DNA from: Hyaloraphidium curvatum
Taxonomy: Eukaryota; Monoblepharomycota; Hyaloraphidiomycetes; Hyaloraphidiales; Hyaloraphidiaceae
Reading direction: 5' to 3'
Length of the DNA stretch: 64,000 bases
Assembly: GCA_025558095.1 (NCBI GenBank)
Contig: JAIVFI010000034.1
Location: 124,001 to 188,000, forward strand
Shown here: positions 1 to 10,500 of the stretch, piece after piece
Layout of the letters: each line of letters begins with the position of its first letter
Numbering within the stretch: the stretch's first letter is position 1
The notes under the pieces: model-generated
What the model was told of the DNA's origin: nothing
The model's database searches: none
What the model saw: only the letters and a program-made list of their open reading frames with translations
Translations under genes and position numbers: made by a program

Positions 1-1
1 C

Positions 2-817
2 GAGGAGTGGACCGACAGGCCGTTCGCGCGGTTCTGCCTGCAGAAGAAGGCGGAGAAGCTGGAGGAGCTCGTCGTGGTCTTCAGCAACTGGGAGTTCAAG
101 GACAGGTCGTACCGGGTGAAAAAGTACGGCGCCTCGGACCCGGTCGTGTTTGCCAGCGATCTGTTCTGCCACACGGCAAAGGGCAGCGCCCGCCTGGACG
201 GCACCTTCAACGGCGGCGGCACCTGGGTCGCAGACGGCACCGGGCTGCAGCTTTCGACCGAGGCGTCGCACGCACCGGGGGGCGCCGGCACGCGGAGCAC
301 ATACTCGACGATCTGGGTCGACGGGGGCGGCGCGCTGCCCAGGGACTGCAACATAACCGTCTCCGCCGGCCCCGCGGGGGTCTCGGTGCCGGACGTGTCG
401 CGATGCCTGCCGCGGTACATCGCGCCCACGCGGTTCTTCCCCAAGGCCGGCACCGTGCGCGTGGACGGCAGCGTGCAGGAGGCATGCGGGACGGATCCGG
501 AGACGTACCAGCCGTTGACGGCCACCGGCTCCTTTACCGCATCGGACAACGGGATTTCGTTCGTCGACGTGATGGACACCTCGCTTTCCGGGCCCGGGCA
601 CAGGGCGTACTTTGGCACGGCTAGCGACGCGGAGCAGGACATCGCGGTCGCGTCGGGGTGCAAGGGGACGACGGATACCGCCTCGGGCGGGGTGTATTTG
701 CTGACGGCCAAGGAGGACGGAACGGCGCGGGCCGCGGAATCCAAGGACGGGCTGCAGGGGACCACTGTCGGGGATTCGGGGACGTTCCAGTGGGATTTCA
801 GGGGCGAGGCCGAATAG
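2..817 (+). CDS. 3' part of an unknown protein
   Basis: The reading frame is already open at base 2 and runs to a TAG at 815-817, so the gene starts to the left of the window. About 271 residues are visible. They begin with a charged stretch (EEWTDRPFARFC) and continue as a soluble-looking protein with scattered cysteines (for example near FCHTAKG, PRDCNI, QEACGT and ASGCKG) and many Gly, Ser and Thr residues. I see no membrane segment in this part and recognise no family. The even cysteine spacing and beta-type composition would suit a secreted protein, but that is inference. A methionine at 74 is internal and probably not the start. Confidence 0.6.
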   Translation, partial: EEWTDRPFARFCLQKKAEKLEELVVVFSNWEFKDRSYRVKKYGASDPVVFASDLFCHTAKGSARLDGTFNGGGTWVADGTGLQLSTEASHAPGGAGTRSTYSTIWVDGGGALPRDCNITVSAGPAGVSVPDVSRCLPRYIAPTRFFPKAGTVRVDGSVQEACGTDPETYQPLTATGSFTASDNGISFVDVMDTSLSGPGHRAYFGTASDAEQDIAVASGCKGTTDTASGGVYLLTAKEDGTARAAESKDGLQGTTVGDSGTFQWDFRGEAE

Positions 818-1280
818 TGGTTGCGTAGTGTGAGCTGTGCGCGCTCGGAAGGAGTTGGAGCCGTTGTTGTTCGCCGCAAGTGGCATCCGGTGGCCGAAGA
901 GGGCGCACCGGATTTGCAGCTGTGACGCTGGCTGTTCCTGGCGGGGACCTCCCGTGGATGATGCCGCGCGGAAATCCATCTGCATCACCAGAGCATCTCT
1001 CTAGGAAGAGACTGGTGGCCGACCTTGCCGGTTTGCGCCGGCGGCGGGACGGTCGGCGGTTCGGCGTCCGGCCAAGAAGGGTCCGGCGGGCCGCCCGCCT
1101 GAATGTGTGTCACCGAGCTTCTTTTCTCCCCGCGCCCCTCACCCCGCCACGGAGCCCCTCCTCCCGCTCGCAGGCGTTTGAGGCGTTTGAGCCGCGCCGC
1201 AGCTGCGCGGAGAGTGGCGCCGGATTCGTGGCGTGGCGGACGTGGGGCGACCGCTGCGTTCCCTGCGCCACGCGGACCAC
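818..1280. other. Intergenic region
   Basis: About 460 bases separate the stop of the first gene from the ATG at 1281. The frame of the next gene stays open upstream to about 1200, but without an ATG. I see no Zn2Cys6 cysteine cluster here that could be a 5' exon of the transcription-factor-like gene. No RNA gene or repeat was recognised. Confidence 0.4.
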
Positions 1281-3122
1281 ATGGACAACGGCAGTGCGGG
1301 CGCCGAGGGCGCCGACTGGGGACAACTGGTCGCGGCGGCTGAGATGCCGGCGGCCGAGGTGTGGGCGCGCCTGCGCAACCGGCGCCGCGGCTCGGGCGCC
1401 GGCGGCTCCGACGCCGGCTCCATCGCGTCGGCGCCGCTGGGCCGCGGGCTGCCGCTGGGCTCGCCGCTGGCCGAGGGCCGCCTGTCGCTGCCCACGCCGC
1501 ACGCCCAATCCGCGCTCGCCGCGCACCTCTACCCCGGCCGCGGCCTGGCCTCGCTGCCCGAGCCGGCGCTGGGCTCGGAGGCGCCGCCGGCGTCGTACCT
1601 GCTGCTGCCGTCGGTCGCCTCCTTCTGGAAGAACCTCCATCCGATTTTCCCCCTGCTGCACCGGACATCTTTTGAGGCGGCCTTTGCGCCCGCCCCAGTG
1701 CGGCCCGGCGCCGCCCCACCCCGATCCTCGCTCGCCTATCCCAACGGCAAACCCTTGATTCTGCTTTATGCGATAGCTGCCAACGGCGCTCGCACGCTCC
1801 CGAACCTCTCCGAGGCGCAGCGCTTCGGGTTTGCGCGCTATTGCTGCGAAAAGGCGCGCGAGATGCTCCTCGCGCGCCAGTCGGACGACCTCGAGTCCGC
1901 ACAGGCGCTGGCCCTCCTTTTGAACAACCTGGTGGCCGCGGGGCTGCCGGCGCGGATGGCGCCGCTCCTGGACCGCGCGGCGCAGGCCGCCCAGGCGCTG
2001 TACCTGAACCTGCCAACAGACCCGCCCACCAGGGCCGACCAGTGGATCTACAAGGAGCTGGTGGTGCGGCTGCGCACCCTCGTCTGCTTCTTCGACCAGG
2101 GCGCCGCGTGGTACGCCCAGACCCCGACCGTCGGATCCTACTTCTACCCGCACGAATGGCCCGTGCCCTGCGGCGAGCGCTGGTTCGACGACGCCGACCC
2201 CGAACGCGCCCACGCCGACCTCCTCTCCCACCGCTCCGGCGCCCCCGAACCCACCCTGCACCTCGGCGACCTGATGGGCGCCGGCGTGATCGACGTCGTC
2301 CGCGGCCTGGCCTCGGCCACCTTTGGCGGCACCGGCTCGGTCCTCTGCATGCTGCAGCTCGCCAACCACGGCCGCCACCTCATCATGACCCTCCTCCGCA
2401 TGGGCGGCGGGCCCGCCGGTGCCGGGAGCCTCGTGCGCGAGGGCACCGCGTTCCTCGCCCAGGTCGCCGACGCCTTCCTCCGCGCCCTGCCCGCCCGCCT
2501 CGGGCCCTCCATGGCCATCGGCGACGCCGCGGCCCTGTTCGCCTCCTCGGACCTGTACTTCCCCCGCCCGGGGCACGCCTTCTCGGCTCTGCAGTCGATG
2601 ATATTCACCGAGGAGCACGCGGTGGAGATGTTCCTCGCGGGCGGCTTCCGCCGCGCCGCCCTGGAGCGCGCCCTCAGGCTGGCCAGGCTGCTGGACGGCA
2701 TGCTCCGCGCGCAGCCGGGGTTCCAGTGGGGGCACTACCTGGTCATCCCGCCGGCGTTCAAGGTCGGCGCGGCGCTGCTGTCGGCCTACGTGGACGAGTC
2801 GCGGTCGGTGCCGTGGGAGACGCGGGAGCAGGCCGGGGAGAGGGTGGCGCGGGTGCGCGAGTACGAGGTGGGCGCGCGGACGGTCGATTCCGTGCTCGGC
2901 GCGCTGGGCAGGTCCTACGGCCTGCAGCCGAGGAGGGTCGCGCGCAAGTTCGCGAGGATGATGCTGGCGGCGGGGATCGCCGTGGCGATGCCGCCAGAGG
3001 AGGCGGAGGAGCTGTTGGATGTCGTCGAGGGGGAGAAACCCGGGTTCTTCTGGGATGCGCTGATTGCCCAGGCGGATGTGGCCAAGGCCGGCTCGAGGGG
3101 GATGCTCGGGGCGGGTTTGTAA
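1281..3122 (+). CDS. Fungal transcription factor middle-homology-region protein, lacking a visible zinc cluster
   Basis: Single exon of 613 residues, ATG at 1281 (MDNGSAGAEG), TAA at 3120-3122. Residues from about 110 onward (SFWKNLHPIFPLLHRTSFEAAF, then PLILLYAIAANGAR) match the start of the fungal-specific transcription factor domain that normally follows a Zn2Cys6 DNA-binding cluster. The helical region continues for some 400 residues. No CX2CX6C cluster precedes it, so this is either a regulator lacking the zinc finger, or a 5' exon was missed. The Gly/Ala/Arg-rich N-terminus (1-100) looks disordered. The gene converges on the thiolase. Its last 60 codons recur as a decayed inverted copy just downstream (3480-3665). 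Family assignment is moderately secure; targets are unknown. Confidence 0.7.
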   Translation: MDNGSAGAEGADWGQLVAAAEMPAAEVWARLRNRRRGSGAGGSDAGSIASAPLGRGLPLGSPLAEGRLSLPTPHAQSALAAHLYPGRGLASLPEPALGSEAPPASYLLLPSVASFWKNLHPIFPLLHRTSFEAAFAPAPVRPGAAPPRSSLAYPNGKPLILLYAIAANGARTLPNLSEAQRFGFARYCCEKAREMLLARQSDDLESAQALALLLNNLVAAGLPARMAPLLDRAAQAAQALYLNLPTDPPTRADQWIYKELVVRLRTLVCFFDQGAAWYAQTPTVGSYFYPHEWPVPCGERWFDDADPERAHADLLSHRSGAPEPTLHLGDLMGAGVIDVVRGLASATFGGTGSVLCMLQLANHGRHLIMTLLRMGGGPAGAGSLVREGTAFLAQVADAFLRALPARLGPSMAIGDAAALFASSDLYFPRPGHAFSALQSMIFTEEHAVEMFLAGGFRRAALERALRLARLLDGMLRAQPGFQWGHYLVIPPAFKVGAALLSAYVDESRSVPWETREQAGERVARVREYEVGARTVDSVLGALGRSYGLQPRRVARKFARMMLAAGIAVAMPPEEAEELLDVVEGEKPGFFWDALIAQADVAKAGSRGMLGAGL

Positions 3123-3190
3123 CGGCTCATGGGAGCGTCTTCAAACACGCTCTCGATTATCCCCCTGCCCCGCGCCGATGCCCGGATCCG
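2935..3190 (+). repeat. Left arm of an inverted duplication (3' junction of regulator and thiolase)
   Basis: This segment holds the last codons of the regulator gene (2935-3122), followed at about 3136-3186 by a short minus-strand fragment matching the thiolase C-terminus (IGAGQG...ERV-stop). The same order is found in reverse complement at about 3405-3665. The fragment after the regulator stop is not part of any intact gene. Confidence 0.6.
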
Positions 3191-3404
3191 CGGTCCAAAT
3201 CGGAGTCCGATGACGATGCAGGTGCTGCCTGGCCTCGCCCCGGTGTGATCGTCGGCATTCGACCGCGGCGGAGGGGGGGTCGTTATGCGTGGCGGTGCTG
3301 GGAGTGATCGATCACTGCAGAGTCGAAGCAGGTTGCCGACTGCCCAGAGTCCAGTGCCTTGCGGACCTTGCTGATTAGGTTGGATGCGGCGTTCAGGACA
3401 GACG

Positions 3405-3665
3405 GGCTCCGAGCAGGGGATAGCGGTCGTGCTCGAGCGCGTCTGAAGCCGGACCAGGACGCTCATCAAAGCCCGCGCGCACCAGCCCCCTCGACCCCGC
3501 CCTGCCACATCCTTATGGGCAATGAGCGCATCGCAAAAGAATCCGGGCTTCTCCCCCTCAACCACGTCCAACAGCTCCTAGGCCTCCTCGGGCGGCATCG
3601 CCACCGCGATCCCCGCCCCCATCATCATCCTCGCGAACTTTTGGGCCACCATGCTCGACTGCAGC
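3405..3665 (-). pseudogene. Decayed inverted copy of the regulator/thiolase 3' ends
   Basis: On the minus strand, 3665 to 3480 encodes a degenerate copy of the regulator's C-terminus (VVEGEKPGFF, then DALIAHKDVA, against DALIAQADVA in the gene), with an in-frame TAG in the EEA-ELL region. On the plus strand, 3409-3446 encodes EQGIAVVLERV-stop, a copy of the thiolase end (GQGIAVLFERV). The arrangement thiolase-end then regulator-end, tail to tail, is the inverse of 2935-3190. The intact thiolase stop follows immediately at 3674. Confidence 0.65.
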
Positions 3666-3673
3666 CCCTAGCT

Positions 3674-5088
3674 TCAAACACGCTCGAACAGGACGGCTAT
3701 ACCCTGCCCCGCGCCGATGCACATCGTCGCGAGCCCGTACCTCCCCCCGGTGCGCCGCAGCTCGTGCACGACCTTGGTAGCGATGATCGCCCCCGTCGCC
3801 CCCACCGGGTGCCCCAGCGAGATGCCCGACCCGTTGGGGTTGGTCTTCTCCGGGTCGAACCCCAGCAGCTTGGACACGGCGCACGCCTGCGCGGCGAACG
3901 CCTCGTTGCTCTCCACCACGTCCAGCTGCTCCACGGTGATGCCCGCCTTGGCCAGCGCCTGTTTGGTCGCGGGCACCGGCCCCAGTCCCATGAACAGCGG
4001 ATCCACGCCCGCGTGGCCCACCGCCACGATCCGGGCCAGGGGCTCCAGGTTGAGCTCCCCGACCGCCTTTTCCGACGCGAGCACCAGCGCCGCCGCGCCG
4101 TCGTTGATCCCCGACGCGTTCCCCGCCGTCACCGTCCCCCCGTCCTTCTTGAACGCCGGCCGCATCTTTGCCAGCGCCTCGGGGGTGGTCTCGCGGGGGT
4201 GCTCGTCCACCTCGAACACGACGGTGCCCTTCTTGGACTTGATCTCGACGGGGACGATCTGCCCGGCGAAGCGGTTCTCGCGGATGGCGCGGAGCGCGCG
4301 GCGCTGCGACTCGGCGGCCAGGGCGTCCTGGGCCTCGCGGGAAATCGACTCCTGCGCGGCCACGTTTTCAGCTGTTATCCCCATGTGCACCTTTAGGGGA
4401 GGGGACGTGCGTTGGGGGAGGTTGGCGGGTGAGCACTTGGTCACCGAGTCGCGAACGAGAACCAGACGCTCACCTTGTGGAACGGGTCGTGGAGGATCGT
4501 GAGCATGTAGTCCTCGAGCTGCCGATGAACGACGTGTGAGTCGGCCGTGATCCATCGGCGAGAAGAGAAGAAGAAAGGAGATAGAGAAAGCGATAGAAGA
4601 GCAAACGAGCTTCTTCATCGTTCTCGTACTCTTCTCCTTCCGCCCTTCTCTGTCTAGCAGATGCTCACCTCGGTGTTGCCCATCCGTGCGCCCCAGCGGG
4701 TGGACGTCGAGGCATAGATGCCCCTCGACATGCTCTCCGCCCCGCCGCCCACGGCAACCTCGCAGTCGCCCTCCCTGATCGCAGAGGCGGCCAGCGTCAC
4801 GGCGTGCAGCCCCGATCCGCACAGCCTGTTGACGTTGTAGGCGATGCTCTCCTGCTTCATCCCGGCGTCGAGCGCCGCCACCCGCGACAGGTAGGCGTCC
4901 CGGGCCGACGTCGGGATGACGTTGCCCAGCACGAGCTGCGATGCGCGGTCGGCGGGGACCTTGGCGGCGGCCAGAGCGCCCTTGATGGCGGTGGCGGCGA
5001 GGGTGGGGAGGGGGACGTCCTTCAGGCTGCCGCCGAAGCTGCCGACGGCGGTGCGCGCTGCGCCGACGACGTAGACCGCGCGGCTCAT
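3674..5088 (-). CDS. Acetyl-CoA C-acetyltransferase (thiolase II)
   Basis: Three exons: 5088-4669, 4518-4474 and 4390-3674, giving 393 residues, the usual length for biosynthetic thiolases. The enzyme condenses two acetyl-CoA to acetoacetyl-CoA, the first step toward mevalonate and sterols, or runs in reverse. The acylated Cys is C90 in NRLCGSGLH. The C-terminal motifs GHPVGATG (His) and CIGAGQG (proton-donor Cys) are present, as is NGSGISLGH. The middle exon is only 45 nt (LEDYMLTILHDPFHK), joining to VHMGITAEN. The N-terminus (MSRAVYVVGAART) starts right at the fold with no targeting peptide and no SKL tail, so a cytosolic enzyme is likely. Intron 1 (150 nt) is long for this window and purine-rich on the plus strand. 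The gene diverges from the cupin gene. Confidence 0.93.
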
Positions 5089-5550
5089 TGCTCCGGGCGG
5101 AGAATGGGGTCGGAGGGCAGCGGGAGAGGTTGTTCCTGGTTGTTTGAAAATCGGTTCTCGGCTGTCGGCTCGACCGAAGTTGCCGCGCGCGGTTGCGCGG
5201 GATAGAGAGACGTGGGACCCTTTCCATCCAGCGTACATTGGCAAAGAAGAAGCAATGCCTTTCGATTTCCGTTTCCTGGAGCTGGCTTTGAGTGATTCGC
5301 CGCTGATTGACCTCCTTCCCGTTGAGGCCTGGCGCTAGACATTCATTAGGCGACGGACGCGAGCTGCAGGTCATGATGGAGCACCCGATCCGTGGAAAGC
5401 ATAGCTTTGTTGAGGTGCCGGAAAGAGTCTTTGGGGATGCAGTTGAGTCCGCCATTGAGGAACGTGCGGCATTGGCGCCAGCCCGCCACCGGCCGGCCCC
5501 GCCTGCCTCAACTGCCTCCCAGACCCACAAACAGTCTCCCCACCGGCGCC
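5089..5550. promoter_or_regulatory. Shared divergent promoter region of thiolase and cupin genes
   Basis: These 462 bases lie between two divergent start codons and contain no convincing coding frame. A CCAAT pentamer on the minus strand (read as ATTGG at 5237-5241) sits about 150 bases upstream of the thiolase ATG, a usual place for a CCAAT box. Its function is inferred only. Confidence 0.35.
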
Positions 5551-6392
5551 ATGGCCTCCGACCCCGACTACATCGCGGCTTTCAACCACCAGAAGGACGG
5601 GTACCGCCGCGTCGTCACGGGCTACGACGACAAGGGCAAGAGCATCTTCATTTCCGGTCCGTCGCCCACGCCGCTTCCCCGGCCGCGCGCCATGCTAACT
5701 TCCGGTCGTCGCTTCGCCGCTCCCCTCGCGCGCCGTGTTTCGGATCGACGCGCTGCTGCCTTCGTCTGCAGATGAGCGCGTCAAGCCCGTGACCTTCGAG
5801 CACTCGGGCGGCGGCCCTTACCACCGTCTGTGGTCGGCCGACGAGCCCCCCGTGTACCCCGGCGACGCGAGCGACCCCAAGGCCAAGAATTTCTTCCCCG
5901 AGCTCCGCCCGGGGAGCACCACGCAGGGCCACAGGATGCTCGTGTTCGAGGTCCCCGTCGGGGACGGCCCGGGCGGGACGGACGCCGCGCCGGGGGCGGA
6001 CCCCGCCAAGGCGGCGGCGGAGATGGAGGACAAGGTGCCGGGGCTCGCGGGACACATGGAGCCGGACGAGCCGGGGATGCATGCGACGGCGACGATCGAC
6101 ATGGAGATCGTGCTGTCGGGGAGGATCCAGCTCGAGCTGGACTACGGGCTCAAGAAGGTCATGACTCCGGGGGTGGGCCGCCGTGCTGTTGCCTGCTGCT
6201 CCTTGTGCTCACGCTGGCGTGTGCAGGACGTGATCATCCAGAACGGCACCAGGCACAGGTGGACCAACGTCGGCAAGGTGGGGTCCGTGCGGCGGATGGA
6301 TTGCCGGTCCTCACTAGCCCCCGGCGCAGGTTCCCGCGGTCGTCATGGCCTTCATCGTCGGCGCGGACCACAAGCTCAAGAAGGCGCACTAG
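5551..6392 (+). CDS. Small cupin-domain protein
   Basis: Four exons: 5551-5656, 5772-6157, 6227-6277 and 6330-6392, giving 201 residues in an unbroken frame. The N-terminus (MASDPDYIAAFNHQKDGYRRVVTGYDDKGKSIF) is followed by a loop rich in Pro and Gly. The cupin core is in the second half: ATIDMEIVLSGRIQLEL, then the second cupin motif DVIIQNGTRHRWTNVG and a final strand VPAVVMAFIVGA. The metal-site positions are only partly conserved (H and R in TRHRW), so I cannot name a substrate. Fungal proteins of this layout are annotated as cupin-2 proteins of unknown role. No signal peptide or membrane segment is seen. The short third exon (51 nt) and the frame-keeping introns support the model. Confidence 0.82.
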
Positions 6393-7551
6393 CCAACGTC
6401 ATCGGCGCACGAGGCCCTTTCTTCAACGTCTTCAACGTTTCCAATCAGGATGTCGTGCGCGAACTCTCCCTTCACGGCGGTCCCGGTCCGCGGCCCCGGA
6501 TGCCCTCGTTAGCGCCGTGCTACAGACCAGCCGCAGTCGGCGCTGTTCATCACCAGGGCCGGCCCGTGAAAGGGCGGCCGGCGCTGTGTAGACTGTTTCC
6601 GCGCTTTACCAGCCCGCCTCTCCGTTAGGCCGACCCGGCCCCCGAGTCTGGTTCACTGATTCCAGGTCGCGCGGCGAATTGCTCTGATTCCAGGTTGGCT
6701 GGCTGCCGGCTTCAGGGGTCGCTCCCCCCGCCGCTACTTCCCTTGCTAGCTTCGCGCGGAGCGGCTTGGCGAGCGCCAGGCGTGTATGACTTTTCGCGGG
6801 CAGTTCTTTCCCCCGTGGACGGCCGCCGGCGGCGCGCGGGATTCGGACGTTGAGATGCAGACGCACGCTTTTCATGCAATAAAACCCGTCGGGAAATGCA
6901 TGGGTAGTGAGATCCCCTGCCGGGGGGCTTCCGGGCCGGTGGGGGCCAGACCCCGGGCGGAGCGCGCGCCCAACACCCCCTCGCCCAAACCGGCTCCCAC
7001 GTCCACCGGAACGGCTCCCTGGGCCGGATGACACCACCGCGGTGACGGCGGGCGCGTTCCTGTGCGGCGGCGGCGCGGCGCGGCGGCGGGACGAGGCGCG
7101 GTGGGGGCAACCCGGCGCCGCTCCCCGTCGGACCTCCCTCGCGCGCTGCACCCCTCGGCGCCCCTCCCGCGCAGCCACGGTCGACGGCGGCGGACATGAG
7201 AATGGCGGACATGAAGGGGGACGGCGGCGGCAACACGGCTGGGGGGTGGGAGGGCGGGCGGCATGCCGGGACCGCGGTACCGAGCGACAGGTTCGACGTG
7301 CAAGGGGCCGAGGCCTGTTCAAGCCTCGGCAGCATCCGCCTGCCCTGATTCGCTGAAGGCAGCTGGTTCATGCGGGATCTGACCCGTCTGGAGGGCAACG
7401 GCCGTCGGTTTGAGTTTTCGCGATCACCAACGTGTCAGCCACATCAGCCGCGCCGAAGACTGGACCCTGCCACCTCCGACCACCTCCGACCCCCGCCAGC
7501 GCGCCAACCCCGGGGACCCCGCCCACAGGTGACTGCGCTTCCGATCTCCCG
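6393..7551. other. Long intergenic region, no gene seen
   Basis: Nearly 1.2 kb of very GC-rich sequence between the cupin gene and the chitin deacetylase. Open frames occur on both strands but have the Arg/Pro/Ala-rich composition expected of chance frames at this GC content. I could not join any into a plausible protein. No RNA gene was recognised. It presumably includes the chitin deacetylase promoter. Confidence 0.4.
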
Positions 7552-10500
7552 ATGCGAGCTGTGCTGCGAGCCGCCCTCTTCGCGGCGCTCGCGCTGCTGT
7601 GCCGGCCGGCGGCGGCGGACCCGAGGCGGCGGCAGCTTGCCGGCGTGGGGGCGGCGCTCGCACCGCCGCCGCCGCCCGCGGGCTCCGACGCCTCGGCTCT
7701 CGCCCCGCGCGCCGATGCGCCCCCGCCCGGCTGCGGCGCCTCGGCGTGCGCCGTCTCGCTCGGCTTCGACGACTCGGCGGTCGCCGCCACCGCGCCCGGC
7801 CCGCAGTACGCCTTCCCGTTCCCGCCCGGCACCGCGCCGGGGACCGCGGGCACCTACCGCGGCCTGGCACTGCTGGGCTTCGGCCTGCTGGACGCCGCGC
7901 AGACCGCCGCGAGTTACGCCGCCGCAGACCCCGCCGCAGCCGCGCTGTGGCCGGCATACGTCGGCTCGCCGCCCAACGCCCTGTACGTCGACCCGGCATT
8001 CGCCCTCGTCGCAGTCGGCCTCGAGGCGTACGTCGCCTCGCTCTCGGCCGCGCCATCGCAGCCGGCCGGATGGACGTTTGCCCTCTCCGCGCTCTCGCTC
8101 ACGGCGCTCAGGCCCGCCGACATCGCCCCGCCCGGCACGTCGGCGCCGCCATCGGTCGTATTCTCCTCCCGCGTGGTCATCAACGGCTATGCCTCCGGCC
8201 AGCAGCTCTACTCGCTACCCGTGGCCCTCTCGTTCGGCGTGCGCACCACAGTCGACGTGCTGTCCCTCATCGCCGCGGCGCAGACCGACCCGCTGGCCCC
8301 GCTGAATGCGACGGCCGTGCAGGTAGACCGCGTGGACCTGCTCGTCTACTCGTCCGCGCTGGTGGTCGACGACGTGCAGGTCTGCGGCGACCCGGGCTCG
8401 CCCCAGCCGCAGCCCGTCGCATCGGGCATCGAGACCGCCTTCTGTCCCGCCACCCCAACCACCACCACCACCACCGCAACGACGGACACGGGCACCACCG
8501 ACACCGGGGCGCCCACCCAAACCCCGACGGGGCAGCCGACCGACGTCCCGACCACCACCACCGTCTCTGCAACCCGGCAGACCATCACCGTCTCCTCGGG
8601 GCAGCCCGTCTTTGTCCCATGCGCCGAGTACCCCGTGTCGACAAACGGCCGTTGCGGATCCGCCTTCGGCTCGCGCTGTCCCGACGGCTTCTGCTGCTCC
8701 ATCGCCTCGTACTGCCAAGACGACGGGGGCAACAACGGCGCCCCCTGGTGCGACGCCGGCTGCCAGCGCGGGTACGGCAAGTGCTGGGCCAACGTCACCG
8801 ATCCCGCGGCCTACTCGTGCCCGACGCCGTCCGCCACGGCGACGTACCAGCTCACGAGCATCTCCTCCGCCACGCCCGTGTACATGCCCTGCCCGGGGTA
8901 CGAGGTGACCACCAACGCGCTCTGCGGGGCGCAGAACGGGAACAGGAGGTGCCCGGGAGAGCTCTGCTGCAGGTTGGTCGCGCGTCCTTGCACGGATCGT
9001 CCGGAGGCTCACCCTGCTTGCCTCTGCAGCCAATACGGGTACTGTCAGGACGACGGAGGCAACAGCGGCCCCCCATGGTGCGGCGCCGGATGCCAGGTGC
9101 GTTTGAGCGCAGCCCCACGGGCCGGAGCGGCCCCTCTCATCCCGCCCGCCCCGACAGATCGGCTTCGGCAAGTGCTTCGTCGGCGCCGCCCCCGTCTCGA
9201 CGCAGTTCCTCTGCCCGGGCGCCACCCCAGCTCCGACGTCGGCGGCGAGCAGCACCACCGCGCGCACGGGCACGGGCAAGACCACCACCACCAAGAAGGT
9301 CACGACGACAAAGTTCACCACGACGCGGAGCCAAACCGCGACGACCTCGGCCGGGCCGACATACATCACCCTGAACCCAAACACAAAATACCCGGTCAGC
9401 AAGGACGGCCGCTGCGGGTACGCCTTCGGTACGCGGTGCCCCACGGGCCTGTGCTGCTCCAACGGCGGGTACTGCGAGGACGACGGGAGGATCGACGGGC
9501 TGGACTGGTGCGGGCCGCAGAATTGCCAAGTGGTGGGTCGGGGCGCGAATTGGGGCCATTCGTGCGTCTGCTCACTGCAGCTTCCCCAGGGCTACGGCAA
9601 GTGCTTCGCCGTCTCGCCACTCGCGCCACAGAACGCGTCCTACGTCGGACGCGACGGATCTCGCGGCATCTACGTGACGCAAAAGTCCAAGAGCGGCCAG
9701 CGCTACTGCTGGACCGCCACCATGCCCCATGTCGCCCAGGCCTCGCTCGTCAATGCAGCCGGCACGTTCAAGAGCCACCGCTGGGAGATGTGGATCGCGC
9801 TCAACGGCAACCTGACCTTTGTCAGCACGACCGGTCTCACGACGGGCGTGGGCTACGAGCTCCGCACCGTGCCCTCGCCCCGGCCGTCCGGCTTCCCCGC
9901 CGGCGCGGCGCGGTACCTAGTCGTCGCACCCAAGGCTTTCGGCAGCACCCAGGCCACCGTGGCAGCGGACCGCAACGCCACCGCGTCCTTCTGCACCGAC
10001 CTCGCCGCCTCCGCCGCGCTCGTGCCGCCCTCGGGCATCCGCGGCCGCTTCGCCTCCCGCGGCGGGCCCGTGATCTACGCCTGCAGGGACAAGCGCGTGG
10101 CCATCACCTACGACGACGGACCGTGCATGTACACGGACGCGCTCATGGACGTGCTGGCTGCCAAGGGCGTCAAAGCGACGTTCTTCGTCGTCGGGGACAA
10201 GAACTGTCAGATCGGGGACTACTACCCGACGCTCGCTCGGATGATCCGCGAGGGGCACCAGGTGGGCCGCGCGCTCTGAGCTTCCTTCCGCCGCACCCCG
10301 CTAAACCCGCTCCGCAGATCGGCCTGCACACCTGGTCGCACGTCTCCATCCCCTACCAGCCCGACGCGGTGCTCATCGAGGAGATGGGCCGCATCGAAAA
10401 CTCGGTCTACGCCGCCACCGGTCTCCGGCCCAGGTACATGCGCCCGCCCTTCGGCGACTGGGACGCCCGGTCGGCGACCACCATGGGCTCCCTGGGGTAC

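Noticed and set aside
1110-2735. 541-codon open frame on the minus strand across the regulator gene
   Set aside because: Arg/Gly/Glu-rich composition typical of an antisense shadow at high GC; the plus strand has the recognisable domain.
4519-4668. Purine/pyrimidine-rich stretch in thiolase intron 1 as a regulatory RNA or small gene
   Set aside because: It sits within an intron whose borders are fixed by thiolase homology, and the sequence is simple AG/CT-rich without a stable designed structure that I could see.
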